Part shown: positions 5,203 to 12,845 of the stretch, in pieces
Numbering within the stretch: position 1 is the first letter of the stretch
Layout: each line of letters starts with the position of its first letter
Source of the DNA: an uncultured Lachnospiraceae bacterium
Lineage (GTDB): Bacteria > Bacillota_A > Clostridia > Lachnospirales > Lachnospiraceae
DNA: 18,288 nucleotides
Reading direction: 5' to 3'
Assembly (NCBI GenBank): GCA_910587905.1
Contig: CAJUOF010000001.1
Span: forward strand, 1-18,288
The notes under the pieces: generated by a model
What the model was told of the DNA's origin: nothing
Databases searched by the model: none
What the model saw: the letters and a program-made list of their open reading frames with translations, nothing else
Program-made: the position numbers and the translations under genes

Positions 5203-6255
5203 ATGCGGATAAAAATCGTAGGAACGGGAAGTTACGTGCCGGAGAGAGCGCTGAGCAATGCGGCGCTGGAACAGATGGTGGAGACGAGCGACGCCTGGAT
5301 TAGGGAGCGGACCGGAATCGGGAGCCGCCGGATCACGGAGACGGGCACCACGGACATGGCGGTGCAGGCGGCGAGGCGGGCCATGGAGATGGCGGGGCTT
5401 TCACCGGGGGAGCTGGACCTGATCGTGGTGGGGACCTCCACGGGGGACTGCCTGTTTCCGGGGACTGCCTGTGAGGTGCAGGCGGCCCTGGGGGCGGAGC
5501 GTGCGGCCTGCTTTGACCTGAGCGCCGCCTGTTCAGGGTTTCTGTTCTCCCTGAATACGGCCAGCGTCTATCTGGAGGCGGGGACATACCGGACGGCCCT
5601 GGTGGTCGGGGCGGACACCCTCTCCAAGACGGTGGACTGGAGTGACCGGGGCACCTGCATCCTCTTCGGGGACGGCGCCGGGGCGGCTCTCCTTGAGCGG
5701 ACGGAATCCGAGGCAGAGCCGGAAGCGGGCGGCCGGAAATCGGAGGACGCCGGCAGGGAAAACGTGGACCGCCCGGCGGCCGGAGAGCGGGAAAGCCGGA
5801 TGGGGCCCTTCCTCATGAGGGCGGACGGAGGCCGGGGAGGGGTTTTGCGCTGTCAGGCGACGCCCCTCAGAAATCCATTTATTAAGGAAGAGACCGCCGG
5901 GGATTTCGGGTACCTGTCCATGAACGGACAGGAGGTGTTCCGGTTTGCGGTGAAGACGGTGCCGGAGGCGCTGGAGGAGCTTCTTGCGAAGGCCGGGGTC
6001 CCGGCGGAGGACATCCGGTATTTCGTACTCCACCAGGCCAACGAGCGCATCATTGCGTCGGTGGCGAAGCGGATGAGGCAGCCCCTCTCCAAATTCCCCA
6101 TGAATCTGGAGCATTACGGAAACACCTCCGGCGCCAGCATTCCCATCCTCTTAGACGAGCTAAACCGGGAGGGGAGACTGGGGAGGGGAGATAAGCTGGC
6201 CCTGGCCGGTTTTGGGGCGGGCCTCACCTGGGGGGCCACGTACCTGGTGTGGTGA
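5203..6255 (+). CDS. fabH: 3-oxoacyl-ACP synthase III (KAS III)
   Basis: This enzyme starts fatty-acid synthesis by condensing acetyl- or branched acyl-CoA with malonyl-ACP. The catalytic triad is complete: Cys110 in LSAACSGF, His277 in HQANERI and Asn307 in YGNTSGAS. The chain has 350 residues against about 320-330 for the family. The excess is a charged, Glu/Arg/Gly-rich stretch at about residues 166-200, between the strand ending AALLER and the segment beginning MGPFLMRADG. The rest aligns with normal FabH motifs such as TSDAWIRERTGI and GAGLTWGA. The start at 5203 follows AAGGA at 5186-5190 with a rather long 12-base spacing. It is the first gene of the fab/acc operon. Confidence 0.95.
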   Translation: MRIKIVGTGSYVPERALSNAALEQMVETSDAWIRERTGIGSRRITETGTTDMAVQAARRAMEMAGLSPGELDLIVVGTSTGDCLFPGTACEVQAALGAERAACFDLSAACSGFLFSLNTASVYLEAGTYRTALVVGADTLSKTVDWSDRGTCILFGDGAGAALLERTESEAEPEAGGRKSEDAGRENVDRPAAGERESRMGPFLMRADGGRGGVLRCQATPLRNPFIKEETAGDFGYLSMNGQEVFRFAVKTVPEALEELLAKAGVPAEDIRYFVLHQANERIIASVAKRMRQPLSKFPMNLEHYGNTSGASIPILLDELNREGRLGRGDKLALAGFGAGLTWGATYLVW

Positions 6256-6385
6256 CCATCGGGCGGCCAGGCGGCCTGCCTCAAGCGGGGCGAACAAGAC
6301 GGCAGCAGACGGTGAACCTTACCGTTGCTTATATAAGGAAACTATCTACACTTATAAAATGAAAATTATGAAGGAGATTAAAGCC

Positions 6386-6619
6386 ATGTTGGAGAAGATG
6401 AAAGAAATGATCGCGGAGCAGTTGAATGTGGATGCGGAGAACGTCACGGAGGCCAGTTCTTTTAAGGATGATCTGGGAGCGGACTCCCTGGATCTGTTTG
6501 AGCTGGTGATGGCGTTGGAGGAAGAGTATGACGTGGAGATCCCGGCGGAGGATCTGGAGGAACTGACGACGGTGGGCGCCGTGATGGATTATTTAAAAGG
6601 AAAGGGTGCGGAAGCATGA
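6386..6619 (+). CDS. acpP: Acyl carrier protein
   Basis: A 77-residue acidic four-helix carrier protein that shuttles the growing acyl chain. The phosphopantetheine attachment site is Ser34 in LGADSLDLFEL; the flanking helices (EEYDVEIPAEDLEELTTVGAVMDYL) are typical. AAGGAG at 6371-6376 lies nine bases before the chosen ATG; upstream in-frame starts are not needed. The stop overlaps the fabK start by 4 bp (ATGA). The 130-base gap to fabH is the longest inside the operon and is AT-rich at its 3' end. I see no convincing second promoter there, although acpP often needs extra expression. Confidence 0.96.
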   Translation: MLEKMKEMIAEQLNVDAENVTEASSFKDDLGADSLDLFELVMALEEEYDVEIPAEDLEELTTVGAVMDYLKGKGAEA

Positions 6620-7557
6620 AGACCAGAGTGACGGAATGTCTTGGTATTGAGTATCCCATCATCCAGGGCGGCATGGCCTGGGTGGCGGAGCATAACCTGG
6701 CGGCGGCGGTGTCAAAGGCCGGCGGGCTGGGCCTCATCGGGGCGGCCAATGCCCCGGCGGACTGGGTCCGTTCGGAGATCAGGAAGGCAAAGGAAATGAC
6801 AGAGAAGCCCTTTGGCGTCAACATCATGCTCTTAAGCCCCTATGCCGAAGAGGTGGCGAAGGTCGTCGTGGAGGAGGGCGTGAAGGTGGTGACCACCGGC
6901 GCCGGAAGCCCGGAGAAGTTCCTGCCCATGTGGAAAGAAGCCGGGATCAAGGTGATTCCCGTGGTGGCTTCGGTGGCCCTTGCAAAGCGGATGGAGCGGA
7001 GCGGCGTGGATGCCGTGGTGGCGGAGGGTTGTGAGTCCGGCGGCCACATCGGGGAACTCACCACCATGGCGCTCCTGCCCCAGGTGGCGGATGCGGTGGA
7101 GATTCCCGTCATCGGCGCAGGGGGCGCAGGGGACGGGAGAGGCGTGGCGGCCATGTTCATGCTGGGGGCCGAGGCGGTCCAGATCGGAACCCGGTTCGTG
7201 GTGGCCAATGAGTCCATTGTCCATGAAAATTATAAGAAGAAAATCCTCTCGGCCAAGGACATTGACAGCGTGGTGACGGGCAGGAGCACGGGACACCCGG
7301 TGCGGACCCTGCGCAACAAGACCACCCGGGAATATCTGCGGCTGGAGAAGGAGGGCGCTTCCTTTGAGGAGCTGGAGAACCTGACCATCGGGGGCCTCAG
7401 GAAGGCCGTCATGGAGGGGGACGCCGACCGGGGCAGCGTCATGGCGGGACAGATTGCGGGGCTGATCAAGAAGGAACAGTCCTGTAAGGAGATCATCGAC
7501 GAACTGATGGCGGAGACCATTGGGATAGTTAAGGAGCGCAGCTCATGGGTAAAATAG
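6616..7557 (+). CDS. fabK: Enoyl-ACP reductase II (FMN-dependent)
   Basis: A TIM-barrel flavoprotein of 313 residues that carries out the last reduction of each elongation cycle in place of FabI. Motifs are YPIIQGGMAWV at the N-terminus, KPFGVNIMLLSP near 64-75, the probable catalytic His144 in ESGGHIGELTT, the phosphate-binding VIGAGGAGDGRG, and AVQIGTRFVVANES. All match FabK of streptococci and clostridia. It overlaps acpP by 4 bp and the following fabD by 13 bp, consistent with coupled translation. Presence of FabK rather than FabI predicts weak sensitivity to triclosan, from family knowledge. Confidence 0.94.
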   Translation: MKTRVTECLGIEYPIIQGGMAWVAEHNLAAAVSKAGGLGLIGAANAPADWVRSEIRKAKEMTEKPFGVNIMLLSPYAEEVAKVVVEEGVKVVTTGAGSPEKFLPMWKEAGIKVIPVVASVALAKRMERSGVDAVVAEGCESGGHIGELTTMALLPQVADAVEIPVIGAGGAGDGRGVAAMFMLGAEAVQIGTRFVVANESIVHENYKKKILSAKDIDSVVTGRSTGHPVRTLRNKTTREYLRLEKEGASFEELENLTIGGLRKAVMEGDADRGSVMAGQIAGLIKKEQSCKEIIDELMAETIGIVKERSSWVK

Positions 7558-8504
7558 CATACTTGTTTCCCGGCCAGGGGGCACAAAAGCCCGGCATGGG
7601 AAAGGATTTTTATGAGAACAGCGAGGCGTCCCGGCGGGTCTTTGACCAGGCCGGCGGGCTTTTAGGGCTGGATATGCGGGAGCTCTGCTTTGAGGAGAAT
7701 GAGAGACTCAACCAGACGGGGTTCACCCAGGCGGCCATGGTGACCACCAGCCTGGCCATGATGGCGGAGATTGACCGCAGGCGGGAGGCGGGGCATCCCA
7801 TCCCGGAGCCGGACGTGGCGGCGGGCTTAAGCCTCGGGGAATACTGCGCCCTGGCGGCGGCGGGGGCCATGGAACCCATGGACGCCGTTGTCCTGGTGAG
7901 GAAGCGGGGAATTTTCATGGAGGAGGCAGTTCCGGCGGGCGAGGGAGCCATGGCGGCAGTCCTTTCCATGAAGGCGGAGGACGTCTCCAGGGTGATAGCC
8001 TCCATCCCGGAAGTGTGGATCGCCAATTACAACTGCCCCGGGCAGCTGGTAATTTCCGGGCGGAAGGAGGCAGTGTCGGAGGCGTCGATGGCCCTCAGGG
8101 CGGCAGGGGCGAGGCGGGTGCTTCCCCTCAACGTGAGCGGCCCCTTCCATTCCCCCCTCTTAAAGGGGGCGGGGGATAAGCTTTCCGGGCAGCTTGCGCC
8201 GGTGCGGCTTTCGGATCCGCGGATTCCCTACGTGACCAATGTGACCGCCGGGTATGTGCGGGAGACGGGGCCCATCAAGGAGTATTTGAGAGAGCAGGTT
8301 TCTTCGCCGGTGAAATGGCAGCAGAGCGTGGAGGCCATGGCGGCGGACGGCGTGGACACCTTTGTGGAGATCGGGCCGGGAAAGACCCTGACCTCCTTCC
8401 TGAAAAAAATCGTCAAGGGCGCAGTCCTCGTCAACGTGGAAACCTGGGAGGACCTTGGGAAGCTGGAGAGGCTTTCTAAGCCGGAAAATGGAGAAAGTAT
8501 ATGA
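7545..8504 (+). CDS. fabD: Malonyl-CoA:ACP transacylase
   Basis: Transfers malonyl groups from CoA to ACP to feed elongation. The chain has 319 residues, within the usual range of about 300-320. Visible are the N-terminal YLFPGQGAQKPGMG with the oxyanion Gln, the nucleophile Ser96 in AGLSLGEYCAL, Arg residues at about 119-121 (VRKRG) that bind the malonyl carboxylate, His202 in GPFHSPLL, and VEIGPGKTLT near the C-terminus. The residue before the nucleophile is Leu rather than the His of E. coli (GHSLGE). This is common in Firmicutes. The gene begins inside the end of fabK and overlaps fabG by 4 bp. Confidence 0.95.
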   Translation: MGKIAYLFPGQGAQKPGMGKDFYENSEASRRVFDQAGGLLGLDMRELCFEENERLNQTGFTQAAMVTTSLAMMAEIDRRREAGHPIPEPDVAAGLSLGEYCALAAAGAMEPMDAVVLVRKRGIFMEEAVPAGEGAMAAVLSMKAEDVSRVIASIPEVWIANYNCPGQLVISGRKEAVSEASMALRAAGARRVLPLNVSGPFHSPLLKGAGDKLSGQLAPVRLSDPRIPYVTNVTAGYVRETGPIKEYLREQVSSPVKWQQSVEAMAADGVDTFVEIGPGKTLTSFLKKIVKGAVLVNVETWEDLGKLERLSKPENGESI

Positions 8505-9238
8505 ATGAAAAGATTGCAGTGGTGACGGGGGCGTCCAGAGGCATCGGCAGGGCCATCGCCCTGGCCCTTGCGGCAGACGGGGCCACGGTCGTCGTCAATT
8601 ATAACGGTTCCAGGGAGCGGGCCTGCGCGGTGGTCTCGGAGATCGAGGCGGCCGGGGGAAAGGCAGAGGCCATGGGGTGCGACGTGTCGGACTTTGCGGC
8701 TGCGGAAGAATTTTTCAAGGCGGTCATCGGGAAATACGGGCGGGTCGACATTCTCGTCAACAATGCGGGGATCACCAGGGACGGACTCCTCATGAAGATG
8801 ACGGAGGAGGACTTTGACCGGGTCGTCGGTATCAACCTGAAGGGAGCCTTCAACTGTATCCGCCACGTGTCGAGGCAGATGTTAAAGCAGCGGAGCGGGC
8901 GCATCATCAGCATTTCCTCCGTGTCGGGGGTCATGGGCAACGCCGGGCAGGCCAATTATTCAGCCTCCAAGGCGGGCATCATCGGCCTGACCAAATCGGC
9001 GGCCAGGGAGCTTGCGTCCCGGAGCATCACGGTCAATGCGGTGGCTCCCGGTTTTATCGACACGGAGATGACCCAGGTGCTCCCTGACAAGGTGAAGGAG
9101 CAGGCCTGCGCCCAGATTCCCTTCGGGCGTTTTGGCCGGCCGGAGGACGTGGCGGAGGCGGTGGCCTTCCTGGCGTCGGAGCGGGCCGGATACATTACCG
9201 GACAGGTGCTTTCCGTGGACGGCGGAATGGCGATGTGA
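8501..9238 (+). CDS. fabG: 3-oxoacyl-ACP reductase
   Basis: An NADPH-dependent SDR of 245 residues that reduces beta-ketoacyl-ACP in each elongation cycle. All family elements are intact: cofactor loop TGASRGIG at 9-16, NNAG at 87-90, Asn112 in GINLKG, Ser140 in ISISSVSG, and Tyr153/Lys157 in YSASK, ending with GQVLSVDGGMAM. MGNAGQANYSASK is typical FabG rather than a generic SDR. It overlaps fabD by 4 bp and is followed 13 bases later by fabF. Confidence 0.96.
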   Translation: MNEKIAVVTGASRGIGRAIALALAADGATVVVNYNGSRERACAVVSEIEAAGGKAEAMGCDVSDFAAAEEFFKAVIGKYGRVDILVNNAGITRDGLLMKMTEEDFDRVVGINLKGAFNCIRHVSRQMLKQRSGRIISISSVSGVMGNAGQANYSASKAGIIGLTKSAARELASRSITVNAVAPGFIDTEMTQVLPDKVKEQACAQIPFGRFGRPEDVAEAVAFLASERAGYITGQVLSVDGGMAM

Positions 9239-9251
9239 GAGGAGCAGGATG

Positions 9252-10490
9252 ATGAAGCGTCGAGTGGTTGTGACCGGCCTGGGGGCCGTTACCCCCATCG
9301 GGAATACGGTGGAGGAATTTTGGAATGGAATACGGGACGGACGTGTGGGAATCGGGGAGATCACCCGGTTTGACACGACCGACTTTAAGATAAGGCTGGC
9401 GGCGGAAGTGAAGGGTTTTACCGCCAAAGAGCGTATGGACGTGAAGGCGGCCAGGCGGATGGAACTTTTCAGCCAGTATGCGGTGGCGGCGGCGGGGGAG
9501 GCCCTGGAGGACTCCGGGCTTTCCATGGAGAAGGAGGACCCCTTCCGGGTGGGTGTGAGCATCGGCTCCGGTATCGGGAGCCTCCAGGCCATGGAGCGGG
9601 AGTACGGTAAGATGCTTGAGAAGGGACCGGGCCGGGTAAACCCGCTGTTCGTGCCGCTGATGATCTCCAATATGGCGGCGGGCAACGTGGGAATTCAGCT
9701 TGGTTTCAAGGGCAAGAATATCAACGTGGTGACGGCCTGTGCCACAGGGACCCACTCCATCGGTGAGGCATTCCGAAGTATTCAGTACGGAGATGCGGAC
9801 GTGATGGCAGCGGGGGGCACGGAGGCCAGCATTACCCCCATCGGGGTGGCCGGGTTTTCGGCCCTGACGGCCTTAAGCGAGTCCACGGACCCGGGGCGGG
9901 CGTCCATCCCCTTTGACAAGGAACGGAACGGTTTTGTCATGGGCGAGGGGGCCGGCGTGGTGATCCTGGAGGAATTGGAACATGCGAAGGCCAGGAACGC
10001 CCGCATCTATGCGGAGGTGGCAGGCTACGGCGCTACCTGCGACGCATACCATATCACGTCACCCGCCGAGGACGGCGCCGGGGCGGCCAGGGCCATGACG
10101 GAGGCCATGAGGGACGGGGGCATTTCCCCGGAGCAGGTGTCTTATATCAATGCCCACGGCACGGGGACGCACCACAACGATCTGTTTGAGACCAGGGCCA
10201 TCAAGGCGGCCTTCGGGACAGCGGCGAGCCGGGTAAAGATTAATTCTACCAAATCGATGATCGGCCATCTTCTGGGGGCGGCCGGGGGCGTAGAGTTTAT
10301 CACCTGTGTGAAGTCTATTGAAACGGGATACATCCATCCCACGGTGGGCCTTTTGGTTCCCGACGAGGAATGCGACCTGGATTATACGGTGGGAGCCGGT
10401 GTTTCCATGGATGTGGAGTATGCCATCAGCAATTCGCTGGGCTTCGGCGGCCACAACGGTTCGATCCTGGTGAAGCGGTACGAGGCGTAA
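9252..10490 (+). CDS. fabF: 3-oxoacyl-ACP synthase II (KAS II)
   Basis: The elongating condensing enzyme, 412 residues. The catalytic triad is Cys163 in VVTACATGTHS, His302 in NAHGTGTHHND and His339 in SMIGHLLGAAGG. The N-terminus MKRRVVVTGLGAVTPIG and the C-terminus NSLGFGGHNGSILV are classical. Two adjacent ATG codons exist (9249, 9252); AGGAG at 9240-9244 favours the second, with 7-base spacing. A longer in-frame extension upstream runs antiparallel to family evidence, lying inside fabG with an Arg/Trp-rich translation, so it is rejected. Confidence 0.96.
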   Translation: MKRRVVVTGLGAVTPIGNTVEEFWNGIRDGRVGIGEITRFDTTDFKIRLAAEVKGFTAKERMDVKAARRMELFSQYAVAAAGEALEDSGLSMEKEDPFRVGVSIGSGIGSLQAMEREYGKMLEKGPGRVNPLFVPLMISNMAAGNVGIQLGFKGKNINVVTACATGTHSIGEAFRSIQYGDADVMAAGGTEASITPIGVAGFSALTALSESTDPGRASIPFDKERNGFVMGEGAGVVILEELEHAKARNARIYAEVAGYGATCDAYHITSPAEDGAGAARAMTEAMRDGGISPEQVSYINAHGTGTHHNDLFETRAIKAAFGTAASRVKINSTKSMIGHLLGAAGGVEFITCVKSIETGYIHPTVGLLVPDEECDLDYTVGAGVSMDVEYAISNSLGFGGHNGSILVKRYEA

Positions 10491-10500
10491 GGAGGGGCGC

Positions 10501-11070
10501 ATGGAGTTAGAAAAGATCATAAAGCTGGTGGAGGCGGTTTCGGCCTCGGAGCTTACAGGTTTTACTCTGGAGGAGAATGGCATGCGCCTTGCTCTGGAGA
10601 AGCGGCCGGGGGCGGCCGACGCAGTTTTTGCGGGGGACTCTGTCCTGCGGACGGTTCCCGTAATGCAGACGCCGGCGGCGGTTTCGGCGGAGGCGTTTCC
10701 TGCTTTGCAGCCAGCATTTCCTGCGGCAGCTTCAGGAACAACGACTCTTTCAGAAGGAACCTCTGTGGTGGCTTCTGAATCAGTTTCCCTTCCGAAGGCA
10801 GCTTCCATCGGTGAAGATGTTTCGGGGGAGGAGATTGTGAAGGCTCCCCTGGTTGGAACCTTTTATGCGGCGCCTTCGGAAGATGCGGAGCCTTTTGTGA
10901 GGGCGGGCGACTCGGTGAAGGCGGGTCAAGTGCTTGGAATTATTGAGGCCATGAAGCTGATGAATGAGATTGAGTGTGAATGTGACGGCGTGGTCGAGGC
11001 GGTGCTCATTTCCAATGAGCAGGTGGTGGAGTATGGACAGCCGCTGTTTCGCATTCGTCGGAAAGGATAG
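10501..11070 (+). CDS. accB: Biotin carboxyl carrier protein of acetyl-CoA carboxylase
   Basis: A BCCP of 189 residues. The N-terminal helix region (ELEKIIKLVEAVSASELTGFTLEENGMRLALEK) precedes an Ala/Pro/Ser/Thr-rich flexible linker (about 45-115). The C-terminal biotinyl domain begins at KAPLVGTFYAAPSEDAEPF and carries the biotinylated Lys152 in IEAMKLMNE. It carries carboxybiotin from AccC to the carboxyltransferase. It lies 10 bases after fabF with its ribosome site (GGAGGGG) in between, and 5 bases before fabZ. Confidence 0.95.
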   Translation: MELEKIIKLVEAVSASELTGFTLEENGMRLALEKRPGAADAVFAGDSVLRTVPVMQTPAAVSAEAFPALQPAFPAAASGTTTLSEGTSVVASESVSLPKAASIGEDVSGEEIVKAPLVGTFYAAPSEDAEPFVRAGDSVKAGQVLGIIEAMKLMNEIECECDGVVEAVLISNEQVVEYGQPLFRIRRKG

Positions 11071-11075
11071 AGGCT

Positions 11076-11498
11076 ATGTTGGGAGTCAAGGAGATTGAGG
11101 CGATCATTCCCCACCGCCATCCGTTTCTTTTGGTGGACGCGATTGAGGAGTTGGAGCCGGGAATTCGGGCGGTGGGTTATAAATGTGTGACGTTCCGGGA
11201 AGATTTTTTCCAGGGACATTTTCCGGAGGAACCGGTCATGCCCGGAGTGCTGATCGTGGAGGCGTTGGCCCAGGTGGGAGCGGTAGCGGTGCTTGGCCTG
11301 GAGGAAAATAAAGGAAAGACGGCCTATTTTGGCGCCATCAACAGTGCCCGGTTCCGGAGGAAGGTAGTGCCCGGCGACAAGCTCCGGCTGGAGTGTGAAA
11401 TCGTGAAGGGCAAAGGTCCGGTGGGCGTGGGAAAGGCGACGGCGACGGTGGACGGCGAGATGGCGGTGACGGCGGAGCTTACGTTCGTGACCAATTGA
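11076..11498 (+). CDS. fabZ: 3-hydroxyacyl-ACP dehydratase
   Basis: A hot-dog-fold dehydratase of 140 residues that makes trans-2-enoyl-ACP. The catalytic His48 in FFQGHFPEEPVMPG and Glu62 in GVLIVEALAQVGA are present, along with the N-terminal IIPHRHPFLLVDA. No FabA-specific isomerase features are visible, so unsaturated fatty acids must come from another route or from a variant partner. It is placed between accB and accC, as in other clostridial clusters. Confidence 0.95.
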   Translation: MLGVKEIEAIIPHRHPFLLVDAIEELEPGIRAVGYKCVTFREDFFQGHFPEEPVMPGVLIVEALAQVGAVAVLGLEENKGKTAYFGAINSARFRRKVVPGDKLRLECEIVKGKGPVGVGKATATVDGEMAVTAELTFVTN

Positions 11499-11511
11499 CG
11501 GGAGGAACGAC

Positions 11512-12824
11512 ATGTTTAAGAAGGTTTTGATCGCCAACCGGGGGGAAATTGCGGTGCGGGTGATCCGTGCCTGCCGGGAACTTGGCATCGGGACGGTGGC
11601 TGTCTATTCGGAGGCGGACGGCGAGGCGCTTCACACGCTTTTGGCGGACGAGGCCATCTGTATCGGACCGGCGAGGTCTCAGGACAGTTATCTGAACATG
11701 GAGCGGATTTTGTCGGCGGCGGAGCTATAGGGGCGGATGCGATTCACCCGGGCTTTGGTTTTCTCTCGGAGAATGCCCGTTTTGCGGAGCTTTGTGGTCT
11801 CTGTGGGATTAAGTTCATCGGGCCGGACAGCTCTGTCATTGCGAAGATGGGCAATAAGGCGGAGGCAAGGAATACGATGATCAGGGCCGGGGTGCCGGTG
11901 GTTCCCGGCGGAAGGGAGCCGGTGCGGACGCTCGAGGAAGCGGAGGCGTCGGCGGAGGCGGTCGGCTATCCGGTCATGATCAAGGCGGCTCTCGGCGGGG
12001 GAGGCAAGGGTATGCGGATCGCCGGAAGTCCGGAGGAGCTTAAAGCAGGCTTTTTGAATGCCCAGAGGGAGGCAGTCAAGGGTTTTTCGGACGATACCAT
12101 GTATCTGGAGCGGTATGTGGAGCATCCCAGGCATATCGAGTTTCAGATTTTGGCGGATGAACACGGGAATGTGATTCATCTGGGGGAGCGGGACTGTTCT
12201 GTCCAGAGGAACCACCAGAAGCTGATCGAGGAGGCGCCCTCGGCGGCGATTCCGGAGGAGCTTCGGAGAGAGATGGGGGAGACGGCAGTGCGGGCGGCAA
12301 AGGCTGCCGGGTATACCAATGCCGGGACCGTCGAATTTCTCGTGGACAGGGACAACAGGTATTATTTTATTGAAATGAACACGAGGATTCAGGTGGAACA
12401 TCCGGTGACGGAGGCGGTGACGGGCATTGATCTGGTAAAGGCCCAGCTCCACGTTGCGGCGGGGGAGGTTTTGGACCTTGACCAGGATGAGTTGCGGATT
12501 TCGGGCCACGCCATTGAGTGCAGGATCAATGCGAAGATGGCGGGGAAGCTTACCAATCTCCTGGTGCCCGGCGGCATGGGAATCCGGGTGGATTCGGCCA
12601 TGTATGGCGGCTGCGTGGTGCCCCCTTACTATGATGCCATGCTCTTAAAGCTCATTGCCCATGGCGCAGACCGGGCGGAAGCCCTGAAAAAGATTCAGTG
12701 CGCCCTGGGGGAGCTGGTCGTCGAAGGAGTGGAGACGAATCTGGAGGAGCAGTATGAGATTTTCACCCACCCGGTTTATGAGGCCGGGCCTGTGGACACG
12801 GGATTTATGGAGGAATATTTTTAG
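11512..12824 (+). pseudogene. accC: Biotin carboxylase with frameshift and in-frame stop
   Basis: The ATP-dependent biotin carboxylase subunit. The first 72 codons (MFKKVLIANRGEIAVRVI...) end at a TAG at 11728-11730. The family sequence resumes at once in another frame from 11730 (GADAIHPGFGFLSENARF) and runs to 12824. Only two bases separate CTA and GGG where three are expected, so one base is missing. Restored, the protein would be about 437 residues. ATP-grasp features are intact: ALGGGGKGMRI, EMNTRIQVEHPVTEA, HAIECRINA and VPPYYDAM. Adding a G to the following G run would leave the TAG in place, so a simple homopolymer miscount does not explain it. No other lesion is seen, so the change is recent, a base error, or bypassed by recoding. 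Neighbours on both sides are intact. Confidence 0.88.
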
Positions 12825-12845
12825 GAGAGAGAGGTTCAGGCGGGC

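Noticed and set aside
6212..6385. Long N-terminal extension of acpP
   Set aside because: ACP is about 77 residues from ATG 6386, which has AAGGAG nine bases upstream; the extension overlaps the end of fabH and is not ACP-like.
6256..6385. Possible second promoter before acpP
   Set aside because: TATAAA-like and TTGCTT-like words occur but not at 16-18 bp spacing, so I cannot support a promoter.
9132..9251. Extended N-terminus for fabF reaching back into fabG
   Set aside because: The extra 40 residues are Arg/Trp-rich shadow of fabG, and the AGGAG just before 9252 sets the normal family start.
12525..12560. Apparent loss of about 8 residues (the EDPxxxFxPSP motif) in AccC after RINA
   Set aside because: It keeps the frame, and I recall clostridial AccC proteins with a similarly shortened loop, so it is probably a lineage variant rather than damage. 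An alignment would settle it.
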